Made by a program: the position numbers and the translations under genes. Below are positions 32,422 to 39,708 of a stretch of DNA of 64,000 nt, one piece after another. The notes below the pieces were generated by a model. It saw only the letters and a program-made list of their open reading frames with translations. It did no database searches and had not been told where the DNA came from. Positions within the stretch are counted from its first letter, which is position 1. Each line of letters starts with the position of its first letter. The stretch is from NCBI GenBank assembly GCA_024235955.1, contig JACKLJ010000001.1, positions 853,501 through 917,500 on the forward strand, in the 5' to 3' direction. Origin of the DNA: Burkholderiaceae bacterium (GTDB taxonomy: Bacteria > Pseudomonadota > Gammaproteobacteria > Burkholderiales > Burkholderiaceae_C).

Positions 32422-34302
32422 TCAATCGTTCTCAATGCCAGCCGAGGGCCTGGCCTGCCGCTGCCAGTCGGTGAGGGTGCCTTCGGCCGCGGCCTGGCGC
32501 AGCGAGGCGCGGTCGGCGCGCTCCTGGGCCATCTGTTCCTCGAACTGCGCGCGGCCGGCCTGGATGGTGGCGACCACCTTGGCGCGGTCCTTCTGCAGCG
32601 GGCGCAGGCGCTCGGCCAGCTCCAGGTTGTGGCGGCGGAAACGCATAGCCGCGCGGCGCGCCTCGTGCGCCGGCATGCCCAGCATCTCCAGCACGCCGCG
32701 GGCCGAGAGCAGGCTGCTCTCGAACAGCTCGCGCTCTACGTGGGGCACGCCGCGGTCGCGCAGTTGGTAGAGGTGCACCACGTCGCGCGCGCGGGCCACC
32801 AGCTTCAGGTGCGGGAAATGTTCACGCGCCAGATCGACCAGCGCCAGCGACTGGTCTACGTCGTCCACGGCGATCACCAGCACCTGCGCTTCGCCGGCAC
32901 CGGCCATGCGCAGCAGGTCGAGCCGCGTGGCGTCGCCGTAGAACACCTGGCTGCCCAGGTTGCGCGCGGCTTCCAGGATGTCGACGTCGTGGTCGAGGAT
33001 GGTGGTGCGCACGCCCTGCGCGGCCAGCACGCGCGCCACGATCTGCCCGTAGCGGCCAAAGCCGGCGATGACCACCGGCGCGTCCTGCGGCTCCGAGATC
33101 TCCTCCGCCGTCTTGGCGCCCAAGCGCGCGTAGCGCGGCAGCACCAGCTTGTCGATGGCGATGAGGATCAGCGGCGACACCAGCATCGACAGCGCCACCG
33201 CGCCGATCAGCAGCGAGGCCGTCTCGGCGCCGAACACGTGCACGCCGGCCGCGCCCTGGAACACCACGAAGGCGAACTCGCCGCCCTGCGCCAGCAGCAG
33301 CGTGAACACCGGGCGCTCGGCCGGCGGCAGCCCCATGGCCCGGGCCAGACCGTAGATGGCCACGGCCTTGACGGCCAGGAAGGCCAGCACGATCAGCGCG
33401 ATCAGCCCCGGCTGCTTCAGCAGCACGCCGAAGTCGATGCTCATGCCCACGGCGATGAAGAACAGGCCCAGCAGAAGGCCCTTGAAGGGTTCGACGTCGG
33501 TCTCCAGCTCGCGTCGGTATTCGCTTTCCGACAGCAGCACGCCGGCCAGGAAGGCGCCCAGCGCCATCGACAGGCCGGCCAGCTCCATCACCGCCGCGAT
33601 CGCCACCACCAGCAGCAGCGACGCGGCGGTGAAGATCTCGGGCGTGTCGCTGCGGGCGATCCAGCGCAGGGCGGGGCGGATCAGCAGGCGCCCGCCCAGC
33701 ACGATGCCGCCGATCACACCGATGATCTTCAGCGCCTCCAGCCAGGCCGGCAGCGCGGCGTGGCCGGGGGCGGTGGCTTCGGCCACGCCCAGCAGCGGCA
33801 GCACCGCCAGGATCGGGATCGCCGCCACGTCCTGGAACAGCAGGATGGCAAAGCCGGCCTCGCCGCTGCGCGTGCGCAGCAGGTTGCGCTCACCCATGAC
33901 CTGCAGCGCGATGGCGGTGGACGACAGTGCCAGCCCCAGCGCCGCCACCACCGCCGTCGGCCACGGCACGCCGGCGACCAGCGCGGCGCCGGCCAGCAGC
34001 AGCGCGCAGGCGGCCACCTGCAGGCTGCCCCAGCCGAAGATCGGCCGGCGCAGCCGCCAGAGGCGCTGCGGCTCCAGCTCCAGCCCCACCAGGAACAGCA
34101 TCAGCACCACGCCGAACTCGGCCACGCTCAGGATGGTGTCGACGTTGCGCACCAGGCCCAGCCCCCACGGACCGATCAGGATGCCGGCGGCCAGGTAGCC
34201 GATGATGCTGCCCATGCCCAGCGCCCTGGACAGCGGCACCGCGGCCACCGCCGCGCCCAGGAAGATCAGGCCGCCGCTGAGCCAGGCAGGAAAGTGTTCC
34301 AT
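32422..34302 (-). CDS. kefC: Monovalent cation:proton antiporter-2 (CPA2), glutathione-gated K+ efflux KefB/KefC type
   Basis: The 626-residue protein has an N-terminal CPA2 antiporter domain of about 12 hydrophobic segments (FGVVLMLFLVGLELEPQRLW and ALSSTAIALQVMGERNLLRT are signatures). It is followed by an RCK/TrkA-N domain (PVVIAGFGRYGQIVARVL) and a charged coiled-coil tail. KefC exchanges K+ for H+ during electrophile stress and is held closed by glutathione. A KefF-like flavoprotein gene 25 bp upstream on the same strand supports this reading. The final codons end 4 bp from the MITE. Confidence 0.9.
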   Translation of the reverse strand: MEHFPAWLSGGLIFLGAAVAAVPLSRALGMGSIIGYLAAGILIGPWGLGLVRNVDTILSVAEFGVVLMLFLVGLELEPQRLWRLRRPIFGWGSLQVAACALLLAGAALVAGVPWPTAVVAALGLALSSTAIALQVMGERNLLRTRSGEAGFAILLFQDVAAIPILAVLPLLGVAEATAPGHAALPAWLEALKIIGVIGGIVLGGRLLIRPALRWIARSDTPEIFTAASLLLVVAIAAVMELAGLSMALGAFLAGVLLSESEYRRELETDVEPFKGLLLGLFFIAVGMSIDFGVLLKQPGLIALIVLAFLAVKAVAIYGLARAMGLPPAERPVFTLLLAQGGEFAFVVFQGAAGVHVFGAETASLLIGAVALSMLVSPLILIAIDKLVLPRYARLGAKTAEEISEPQDAPVVIAGFGRYGQIVARVLAAQGVRTTILDHDVDILEAARNLGSQVFYGDATRLDLLRMAGAGEAQVLVIAVDDVDQSLALVDLAREHFPHLKLVARARDVVHLYQLRDRGVPHVERELFESSLLSARGVLEMLGMPAHEARRAAMRFRRHNLELAERLRPLQKDRAKVVATIQAGRAQFEEQMAQERADRASLRQAAAEGTLTDWQRQARPSAGIEND

Positions 34303-34308
34303 GGCAGG

Positions 34309-34366
34309 TTGCTATTGAAAGGTGAGCTTACGGCGCCCGTTGTACAAGGGCTGGAGGCCTGTCCGA
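34309..34366 (+). repeat. Family A dispersed repeat, copy A11 (overlaps a 3' coding end)
   Basis: TTGCTATTGAAA, then a diverged core, then ACAAGGGCTGGAGGCC. It lies between kefC and the kefF-like gene and encodes the latter's last residues on the minus strand. Confidence 0.75.
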
Positions 34367-34981
34367 TACCGGAATGTCGGCGCTGGCGCCGGGTGTGTCG
34401 ATGCCGGCGCCGACCCAGGCCGGCCAGCTGCGCAGGCGCTCGCCCACCTGCGCGGCGTGCTCCACGATGCGCGCCTGCGTGACCCCGTTGGCGCCGTGCA
34501 GCACCATGGGTGGCAGCCAGCACATGCCGCACAGGTGCGCCACCTGGCGCAGCGGCAGCAGGTAGGCTTCGAAGTCGAAGCGGTTGTAGCCTGCGGGCGA
34601 ATAAGTGTCCTGCGGGCCGCCGGTGCTGGCCACCAGCCACAGGTGCTTGCCCTGCAGCGCCGTGCCCGCGCGGCCATAGGCCCAGCCCAGCGCGAGCACC
34701 TCGTCCAGCCACAGCTTGAGCAGCGGCGGCACCGAGTACCAGGTCACCGGGAACTGCAGCACCACCAGGCGGGCGGCGGCCAGCCGGGCTTGCTCCAGCG
34801 GCACGTCGATGTCGTAGTCGGGGTAGCTGCCGTACAGGTCGTTCACCAGCACGCCCGGCAGGCTGCGCACCACCTCCAGCACCTCGCCGTTGACGCGCGA
34901 GGTGCTCCAGTCGGGGTGCGCCGCGATCAGGTAGGTTTCGGCGGCCGGCGCCGGCGGTTCCGGGTGGGGCTGGTCGGGCAT
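34328..34981 (-). CDS. kefF: NAD(P)H dehydrogenase / KefF-like flavodoxin-fold ancillary protein
   Basis: The 217-residue protein has a flavodoxin-like fold: ETYLIAAHPDWSTSRVNGEV, LVVLQFPVTWYSVPPLLKLW and LVASTGGPQDTYSPAGYNRF match the FMN-binding loops of KefF/MdaB proteins. KefF activates KefC and reduces quinones with NAD(P)H. It lies directly upstream of kefC, so the pair is a functional unit. The C-terminal stretch SDRPPALVQRAP is encoded by repeat copy A11, giving a tail that is probably not part of the conserved fold. It is divergent from parA. Confidence 0.85.
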   Translation of the reverse strand: MPDQPHPEPPAPAAETYLIAAHPDWSTSRVNGEVLEVVRSLPGVLVNDLYGSYPDYDIDVPLEQARLAAARLVVLQFPVTWYSVPPLLKLWLDEVLALGWAYGRAGTALQGKHLWLVASTGGPQDTYSPAGYNRFDFEAYLLPLRQVAHLCGMCWLPPMVLHGANGVTQARIVEHAAQVGERLRSWPAWVGAGIDTPGASADIPVSDRPPALVQRAP

Positions 34982-35033
34982 GGCCTAACATTACCGGAAT
35001 TCCAGGGCGTGCAACTCAAGAGGAGGGCGGGCG

Positions 35034-35651
35034 ATGCCGGTGCTGGTGGTGGCCAATCCCAAGGGCGGCGTGGGCAAGTCCACGGTAGCGACCAACGTGG
35101 CGGGCTACTGGGCCAGCCGCGGGCACGCCGTGATGCTGGGTGATGTGGACAGGCAGCAGTCCTCGCGCCTGTGGCTGGGGCTGCGGCCGGAGGCGGCGGC
35201 GCCCATCACGGCCTGGGAAATCTCCAAGGACCACATCGCCAAGCCGCCCAAGGGCACCACGCACGTGGTGCTGGACACGCCCGCCGGCATGCACGGCAAG
35301 CGGCTCAAGCAGGTGGCGGCGCTGGCCGACAAGGTGCTGGTGCCGGTGCAGCCGAGCATCTTCGACATCTACGCCACGCGCGATTTCCTCGACCAGCTGG
35401 CCGAGGTGTCGGCCGGCGGCAGGCCGCAGGTGGGCATCGTCGGCATGCGGGTGGACGAGCGCACGCGGGCGGCCGAGCAGCTGCACCATTTCGTCGAAAG
35501 CCTGGGCCTGCCGGTGGTCGCCATGCTGCGGCCGACGCAGAACTACGTGCACCTGGCCGCGCGCGGGCTGACGATGTTCGACATCGCGCCCGGCCGGGTG
35601 GTGCGCGATCTGGAGCAGTGGCAGGGCCTTTGCCGCTGGCTCGACGCGTAG
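35034..35651 (+). CDS. ParA-family ATPase (orphan)
   Basis: The 205-residue protein has the deviant Walker A KGGVGKST at residues 10-17, the DVDRQQSSRLWLG switch and VVLDTPAGMHGKRLK. No ParB gene or parS sites are visible, and it lacks the extra N-terminal DNA-binding region of plasmid ParA. Orphan ParAs often position chemotaxis clusters, carboxysomes or other cargo. The cargo here is unknown. It starts 52 bp from the kefF start on the opposite strand. Confidence 0.85.
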   Translation: MPVLVVANPKGGVGKSTVATNVAGYWASRGHAVMLGDVDRQQSSRLWLGLRPEAAAPITAWEISKDHIAKPPKGTTHVVLDTPAGMHGKRLKQVAALADKVLVPVQPSIFDIYATRDFLDQLAEVSAGGRPQVGIVGMRVDERTRAAEQLHHFVESLGLPVVAMLRPTQNYVHLAARGLTMFDIAPGRVVRDLEQWQGLCRWLDA

Positions 35652-35766
35652 CGCGGGCTGCCGGCGGCCGCGCTGTCACCCGTTCGACAGGGGCTGCGGC
35701 GGCGTGCGGCTAGGGTGCTGTCCCTGGCCGGAAACGGCCCATCACCCATCATGAGGACGGCGACGC

Positions 35767-36219
35767 ATGAGAACCTTCGACACCCTGGCCGATCTGGCCG
35801 CCTGCGCGGGCCAGGAAATCACCTTGACCGACTGGCACACCGTCACGCAGGACGCCATCGACAAGTTCGCCGACGCCACCGGCGACCACCAGTGGATCCA
35901 CGTCGATCCAGAGCGGGCCAAGGCAGGCCCCTTCGGCACCACCATCGCGCACGGCTACCTCACGCTCTCGCTGCTGGCGGGCTTTTTCGACCGCTCGATC
36001 AAGGTGCGCGACGTGCGCATGGGCATCAACTACGGCTCGAACAAGGTGCGCTTCATGTCGCCGGTGCCGGTGAACAGCCGGCTGCGCGTGCGCATCGAGC
36101 TGCTCGGCACGACGCCGATCGACGGCGGCCTGCAACTGGCCTGGCGCTCGACCATCGAACGCGAAGGCAGCGACAAGCCGGCGTGCGTCGCCGAGTCGCT
36201 GGCGCGCTACTATCTTTGA
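35767..36219 (+). CDS. MaoC-family dehydratase (hotdog fold)
   Basis: The 150-residue single hotdog domain has the hydratase-2 signature FADATGDHQWIHVDPERA with Asp and His catalytic candidates, followed by FGTTIAHGYLTLSLL. It probably hydrates an enoyl-CoA (R-specific) or a related thioester. Its stop codon lies inside repeat copy A12. There is no operon partner. The family is also called NodN-like. Confidence 0.86.
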   Translation: MRTFDTLADLAACAGQEITLTDWHTVTQDAIDKFADATGDHQWIHVDPERAKAGPFGTTIAHGYLTLSLLAGFFDRSIKVRDVRMGINYGSNKVRFMSPVPVNSRLRVRIELLGTTPIDGGLQLAWRSTIEREGSDKPACVAESLARYYL

Positions 36220-36269
36220 AGCTGCCAGCGCCCGTCAGAAAAGGGCTGGAGCCGGATTGGGTTATGAAG
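36209..36269 (+). repeat. Family A dispersed repeat, copy A12
   Basis: CTATCTTTGA, then AGCTGCCAGCGCCCG, then AAGGGCTGGAGCCGGATT. It contains the stop codon of the MaoC gene and ends next to the stop of the convergent hypothetical gene. Confidence 0.8.
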
Positions 36270-36270
36270 T

Positions 36271-36609
36271 TCAGCCGCGGGCCCGGGCGCGCCGGGGCCC
36301 CGACACGAAGCGCTCGAACATCGGCGCCAGGTCGGAAATGCGGCGCTCGGCCTCGTGCTGGCCGAACTCGTTGCTGACCACCTGGTAGACCTCGCTGCGC
36401 AGCAGCCACAGCTGCTGGACCGAACGCGCGGTCTTCACGCCCAGGCGCACGTGACGGGTCTGCTTGGGATCGCAGTCGATCACCTGCTCGATCAGCGCGC
36501 TCCGCATCTCATCGAGCGGCGGCGCGGGCTGGCGCGTCTGCATGCCTTCCAGCATGCGACGCGTGAACTGCACGAGGTTGGAGACGGGGGTGCTGGCAGG
36601 CTGCGGCAT
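36271..36609 (-). CDS. Conserved hypothetical protein
   Basis: 112 residues, not recognised. The protein is mostly helical by pattern, with LVQFTRRMLEGMQTRQPAP near the N-terminus and TARSVQQLWLLRSEVYQVVS in the middle, and a basic C-terminus. No membrane segment or metal motif is seen. ATG 36609 is chosen because it is the first Met after a promoter-like element at 36659-36687. A much longer open frame on this strand reaches 37464 but only as antisense of trmL and comF. Confidence 0.55.
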   Translation of the reverse strand: MPQPASTPVSNLVQFTRRMLEGMQTRQPAPPLDEMRSALIEQVIDCDPKQTRHVRLGVKTARSVQQLWLLRSEVYQVVSNEFGQHEAERRISDLAPMFERFVSGPRRARARG

Positions 36610-36658
36610 GTTCTTTGATTTCTGGGGCGTGGGCCTAAGGCTGTACAAGATGGTTGTG

Positions 36659-36687
36659 ACTATAGGGGGGCCGAGTATGTTGGCCAA
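36659..36687 (-). promoter_or_regulatory. Sigma-70-like promoter for the hypothetical gene
   Basis: On the minus strand TTGGCC (-35) and TATAGT (-10) are spaced by 17 bases. The predicted transcript start is about 40 bases before the ATG at 36609. Confidence 0.4.
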
Positions 36688-36797
36688 CAGACCGGCCCGT
36701 AACAATTTCTCACTTTGGGCGCCTGTTCCGGAGGTGCGGTCCGGAGCGTGAAATATGCACGGTCGCCGGCGCGGCGGCCTGTCCGAGGTCGGCGCCG

Positions 36798-37295
36798 TCA
36801 GGCCGGCGGGTGCGTGGCGCCGGGAAAGCCCAGCTGCCGCCAGGCCTCGAACACGGTCACCGCCACCGCGTTGGACAGGTTCAGGCTGCGCTGGCCGGCG
36901 CGCATGGGCAGGCGCAGCTGCTGCGCCGGCGCGATGGCGTCGCGCACGTCCGGCGGCAGGCCGCGGGTTTCGGCGCCGAACACCAGCCAGTCGCCGGCCG
37001 CGAAGGTCACCGCGTGGACCGGGCGCGTGCCGCGGGTGGTGAGGGCGAACAGGCGCCCGGGATCCGGGCGCTCGCGCTCCAAAAAAGCCGCCCAGCTGGG
37101 GTGGCGCCGCACCTCGGCGTACTCGTGGTAATCCAGCCCGGCGCGGCGCATGTGCTTGTCGTCCATGGAAAAGCCCAGCGGCTCCACCAGATGGAGCGTG
37201 CAGCCGGTGTTGGCCGCCAGGCGGATCACGTTGCCGGTGTTGGGCGGGATTTCGGGTTCGACCAGGACGATGTGGAACATGGGGGCGGGAGACAT
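36798..37295 (-). CDS. trmL: tRNA (cytidine/uridine-34-2'-O)-methyltransferase
   Basis: A 165-residue SPOUT methyltransferase that methylates the wobble ribose of tRNA-Leu. It has FHIVLVEPEIPPNTGNVIRL at the N-terminus, the knotted SAM-site segment VFGAETRGLPPDVRDAI and the C-terminal LPMRAGQRSLNLSNAVAVTV. The start at 37295 overlaps the comF stop as TGATG and so suggests coupling; an internal ATG at 37280 matches E. coli TrmL better and may be used instead. Confidence 0.92.
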   Translation of the reverse strand: MSPAPMFHIVLVEPEIPPNTGNVIRLAANTGCTLHLVEPLGFSMDDKHMRRAGLDYHEYAEVRRHPSWAAFLERERPDPGRLFALTTRGTRPVHAVTFAAGDWLVFGAETRGLPPDVRDAIAPAQQLRLPMRAGQRSLNLSNAVAVTVFEAWRQLGFPGATHPPA

Positions 37296-38032
37296 CAGTC
37301 CGTGTGGGCGAAGGCCAGCGCGTCGACCCAGACTGCGCCCGCTTCCAGCAGCGCACGGGCAGCGGCATGCAGGGTGGCGCCGGTGGTGACGACGTCGTCC
37401 ACCAGCAGCAGGTGGCGGCCCGCCACCGCCCGGGCCCGCAGCGGCTCGACCAGGAAGGCGCCACGCAGGCTTTTCAGGCGCTGGGCGCGCGGCAGGTCGT
37501 GCTGCGGTACGGTGTGGTGGGCGCGCAGCAGCAGGTCGGCGCGGGTCTTGCGCGGCGCCAGCCGGCGCGCCAGCAGCAGCGCCTGGTTATAGCCCCGCTC
37601 GGCCAGGCGCTCGGGCGTGAGCGGCACTGGCACCAGGGCGTCAGCGGCGTCCAGCAGTTCGCGGGCACCGGGCGCGGCCGCCATCAGCGCGGCCATGGGG
37701 TGGGCCAGCCCGGTGTCGTCACGGAACTTGAATTGGCTTACCCAGCTTTGCCAGGGCAAGCCGTAGCTCACGGCCACCACGCAGCGTTCAAGAGGCGGTG
37801 GCTCGCGCAGGCAGGCGCCGCACACCGGCGTGGCGGCGCTGGCCAGGGGCGCAGCGCATCGCTGGCAGCGCGCCAGCTCGGGGATGAAGCGCGCGCGGCA
37901 GTCCTCGCAGGCGGCCGCAGCCGGCCAGGCGTGGCAGATCAGGCATTGGCCAGGCAGCCAGCGCCCCTGGTGTGCCGGCGCGGTCGCGCCGACCGTGGTG
38001 GTGCCCGGAAGCAGGCGTGTAAGCAGACCCAT
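37295..38032 (-). CDS. comF: ComF-family phosphoribosyltransferase-like protein
   Basis: The 245-residue protein has an N-terminal four-cysteine zinc-ribbon (CLICHAWPAAAACEDC, later CQRC and CGAC) and a C-terminal PRTase-type domain with the PRPP loop LLLVDDVVTTGATLHAAAR. ComF is needed for DNA uptake in naturally competent species and is widely kept in others. Start MGLLTRLLPG at 38032 is chosen over an extension to 38134. It is coupled to trmL downstream and divergent from the methyltransferase. Confidence 0.88.
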   Translation of the reverse strand: MGLLTRLLPGTTTVGATAPAHQGRWLPGQCLICHAWPAAAACEDCRARFIPELARCQRCAAPLASAATPVCGACLREPPPLERCVVAVSYGLPWQSWVSQFKFRDDTGLAHPMAALMAAAPGARELLDAADALVPVPLTPERLAERGYNQALLLARRLAPRKTRADLLLRAHHTVPQHDLPRAQRLKSLRGAFLVEPLRARAVAGRHLLLVDDVVTTGATLHAAARALLEAGAVWVDALAFAHTD

Positions 38033-38139
38033 GGGAGGGTGATCAATATACTTCGCGCTCCCGGTCCAGGAGCCGGCCGGCCCCCTGCGCTTCAAACGTG
38101 TTGCGGCGTATCCGTTCGCCATCCGCCCCCGCAAGTTTC

Positions 38140-39072
38140 ATGACCGCCTCCACGCCCCCTACGCTCGATCCCCAGGCTGCCGCGCGCTGGGCGGCGTTGA
38201 CGCCCGCCGAAGGCGCCGCGCCCTGGCTGCACGAGGAGGTGGCGCGCCGCATGGCCGAGCGGCTGGCGTTCATCCGCCTGCCGGTGCAGCGCTGGGCCGA
38301 CTGGGCGCCTGGGCGCGGAGGCAATCAGGGCCGCGCACTGGTCGCGGCGCGTTACCCGGATTCAGAGTGTTTTCTGGTTTCAGACCAGGCAGGGCGGGCG
38401 CAGGCAGCTACAAAAAAAGAAGCGAATCGCTGGTGGCCCTTCGGGCGGCGCCAGCGGGTGGCGCCGCGCGTGGCGCCGCCAGAGGTACCCGATGCCTCCC
38501 TGCAGTTGGTGTGGGCCAACATGCTGCTGCACCAGGTGGCCGATCCGGCGGCGGCGCTGGGCGAGTGGCACCGGACGCTGGCGACCGGCGGTTTCGTGAT
38601 GTTCTCCTGCCTGGGGCCGGACACGCTGCGCGAGTTGCGCGCGCTGTACCAGCAGCGCGGCTGGGGCGAGCCGGCGCAGGCCTTCACCGACATGCACGAC
38701 CTGGGCGACATGCTGGTGGGCGCCGGCTTTGCCGAGCCGGTGATGGACATGGAGCACATCACGCTCACATTTGCCTCGCCCGAACGCCTGCTGGCCGAAC
38801 TGCGCGAACTGGGCCGCAACCTGCACCGCGAGCGCTTTGGCGCGTTGCGCGGGCGCAACTGGCGCGCCGATCTGGTGCGCGCGATCGAAGGCACTTTGGG
38901 TGCCGGTGACGGCGAGCCGGCCTATGCATTGACTTTCGAGATCATCTACGGACACGCGCTGAAACCGCAGGCCCGCATGGCGGTCGCGCCGGAGACATCG
39001 GTGTCGCTGCAGAGAATGCGTGACGCACTGCGCGAAAGCCGGGGTGGCGGTGGGCCATCCAACCCCGGTTGA
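38140..39072 (+). CDS. Class I SAM-dependent methyltransferase (BioC-like) with an in-frame repeat insertion
   Basis: The 310-residue protein has a BioC-like outline: RWADWAPGRGGNQGRALVAA at the SAM motif I position, LQLVWANMLLHQVADPAAAL, and GGFVMFSCLGPDTLRELRAL, the latter typical of malonyl-ACP O-methyltransferases. A stretch of about 20 residues between motif I and the next strand (about 76-95, reading FLVSDQAGRAQAATKKEA) is encoded by repeat copy A13. It falls in the usual motif I/II loop, so the enzyme may be altered or inactive. ATG 38140 is the first Met; GTG 38098 would overlap the divergent comF promoter. Confidence 0.75.
   Translation: MTASTPPTLDPQAAARWAALTPAEGAAPWLHEEVARRMAERLAFIRLPVQRWADWAPGRGGNQGRALVAARYPDSECFLVSDQAGRAQAATKKEANRWWPFGRRQRVAPRVAPPEVPDASLQLVWANMLLHQVADPAAALGEWHRTLATGGFVMFSCLGPDTLRELRALYQQRGWGEPAQAFTDMHDLGDMLVGAGFAEPVMDMEHITLTFASPERLLAELRELGRNLHRERFGALRGRNWRADLVRAIEGTLGAGDGEPAYALTFEIIYGHALKPQARMAVAPETSVSLQRMRDALRESRGGGGPSNPG
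38366..38424 (-). repeat. Family A dispersed repeat, copy A13, inside a coding sequence
   Basis: Read on the minus strand it gives TAGCTGCCTGCGCCCG, then CCTGGTCTGAAACC. It lies wholly inside the methyltransferase gene without breaking the frame, and is A/T-richer than the gene around it. Confidence 0.8.
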
Positions 39073-39082
39073 GAAATGTCAA
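39069..39082 (+). promoter_or_regulatory. Possible FNR-family site upstream of the DUF2244/cox genes
   Basis: TTGAG-AAAT-GTCAA keeps the TTGA-N6-TCAA core of FNR boxes but misses the two inner consensus bases. It begins at the methyltransferase stop, 60 bases before the DUF2244 start. A hairpin CTTGCG/CGCAAG follows at 39108-39123. Confidence 0.35.
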
Positions 39083-39141
39083 AGAACGTTCGCTCGTCGG
39101 TTAAACTCTTGCGCAAACGCAAGACCTAGCGGTGCCATCCG

Positions 39142-39672
39142 GTGTTGGCGCCGGGAGCGAAGTGGTTGGTGAAAACGTCGGCAGAGTTTCGGCTCGCGCG
39201 GGTGGATGGTCAGTGTCTGGCCTGGCACCTCAAGCGCAACTGCAGCATCACACCGGTCCAGCTGGCGATGCTGTATGGATCGCTGTGCGCGGTGTCGCTG
39301 TCGATCGGGCTGTTCTTCTGGTGGCAGGGCGCGTGGTTCGTGTTCGGCTTCGCCGGGCTGGAACTGCTGGCCGTGGGCACGGCCTTTCTGGTCTATGCGC
39401 GCCATGCGGCGGACCGGGAAACCGTGTCGCTCGATGGCGGCACGCTGGTGGTCGAGCGAGAAGCCGGCGGCCGGGTGGAGCGGATGGAATTTGGCTGTGC
39501 GTGGGGCGTGTCGATCGCGCCCAGCGCGCGGCGGGGCGGTCTGATCGAGATCGCCGGGCAAGGCAAGCGGGTGGATGTGGGCCGCCACGTACGTCCGGAG
39601 GCGCGGCCCGCGCTGGTGCGTGAGATGACGGTGGCGCTGCGAGCAGCCTCCGGCACGGCGCCCGGTCGCTGA
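39142..39672 (+). CDS. DUF2244 family membrane protein
   Basis: The 176-residue protein has two adjacent hydrophobic segments (VQLAMLYGSLCAVSLSIGLF and FVFGFAGLELLAVGTAFLVY) after a short polar N-terminus with HLKRNCSITP, then a soluble domain (ETVSLDGGTLVVEREAGG). This is DUF2244, typically encoded just before cytochrome oxidase genes in this group. It starts at GTG 39142; GTG 39169 with GGGAG upstream is an alternative. Its function is unknown and a role in oxidase assembly is a guess from position. Confidence 0.7.
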   Translation: MLAPGAKWLVKTSAEFRLARVDGQCLAWHLKRNCSITPVQLAMLYGSLCAVSLSIGLFFWWQGAWFVFGFAGLELLAVGTAFLVYARHAADRETVSLDGGTLVVEREAGGRVERMEFGCAWGVSIAPSARRGGLIEIAGQGKRVDVGRHVRPEARPALVREMTVALRAASGTAPGR

Positions 39673-39708
39673 CCGCTAGGCGAAGGCATTGGTGAGTAGA
39701 AGAGCAGG

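Noticed and set aside
36271..37464. A 397-codon minus-strand frame joining the hypothetical gene to sequence within trmL and comF
   Set aside because: trmL and comF are strongly supported in another frame of the same strand. Only the final 112 codons after the ATG at 36609 lie outside them, and a promoter-like element precedes that start.
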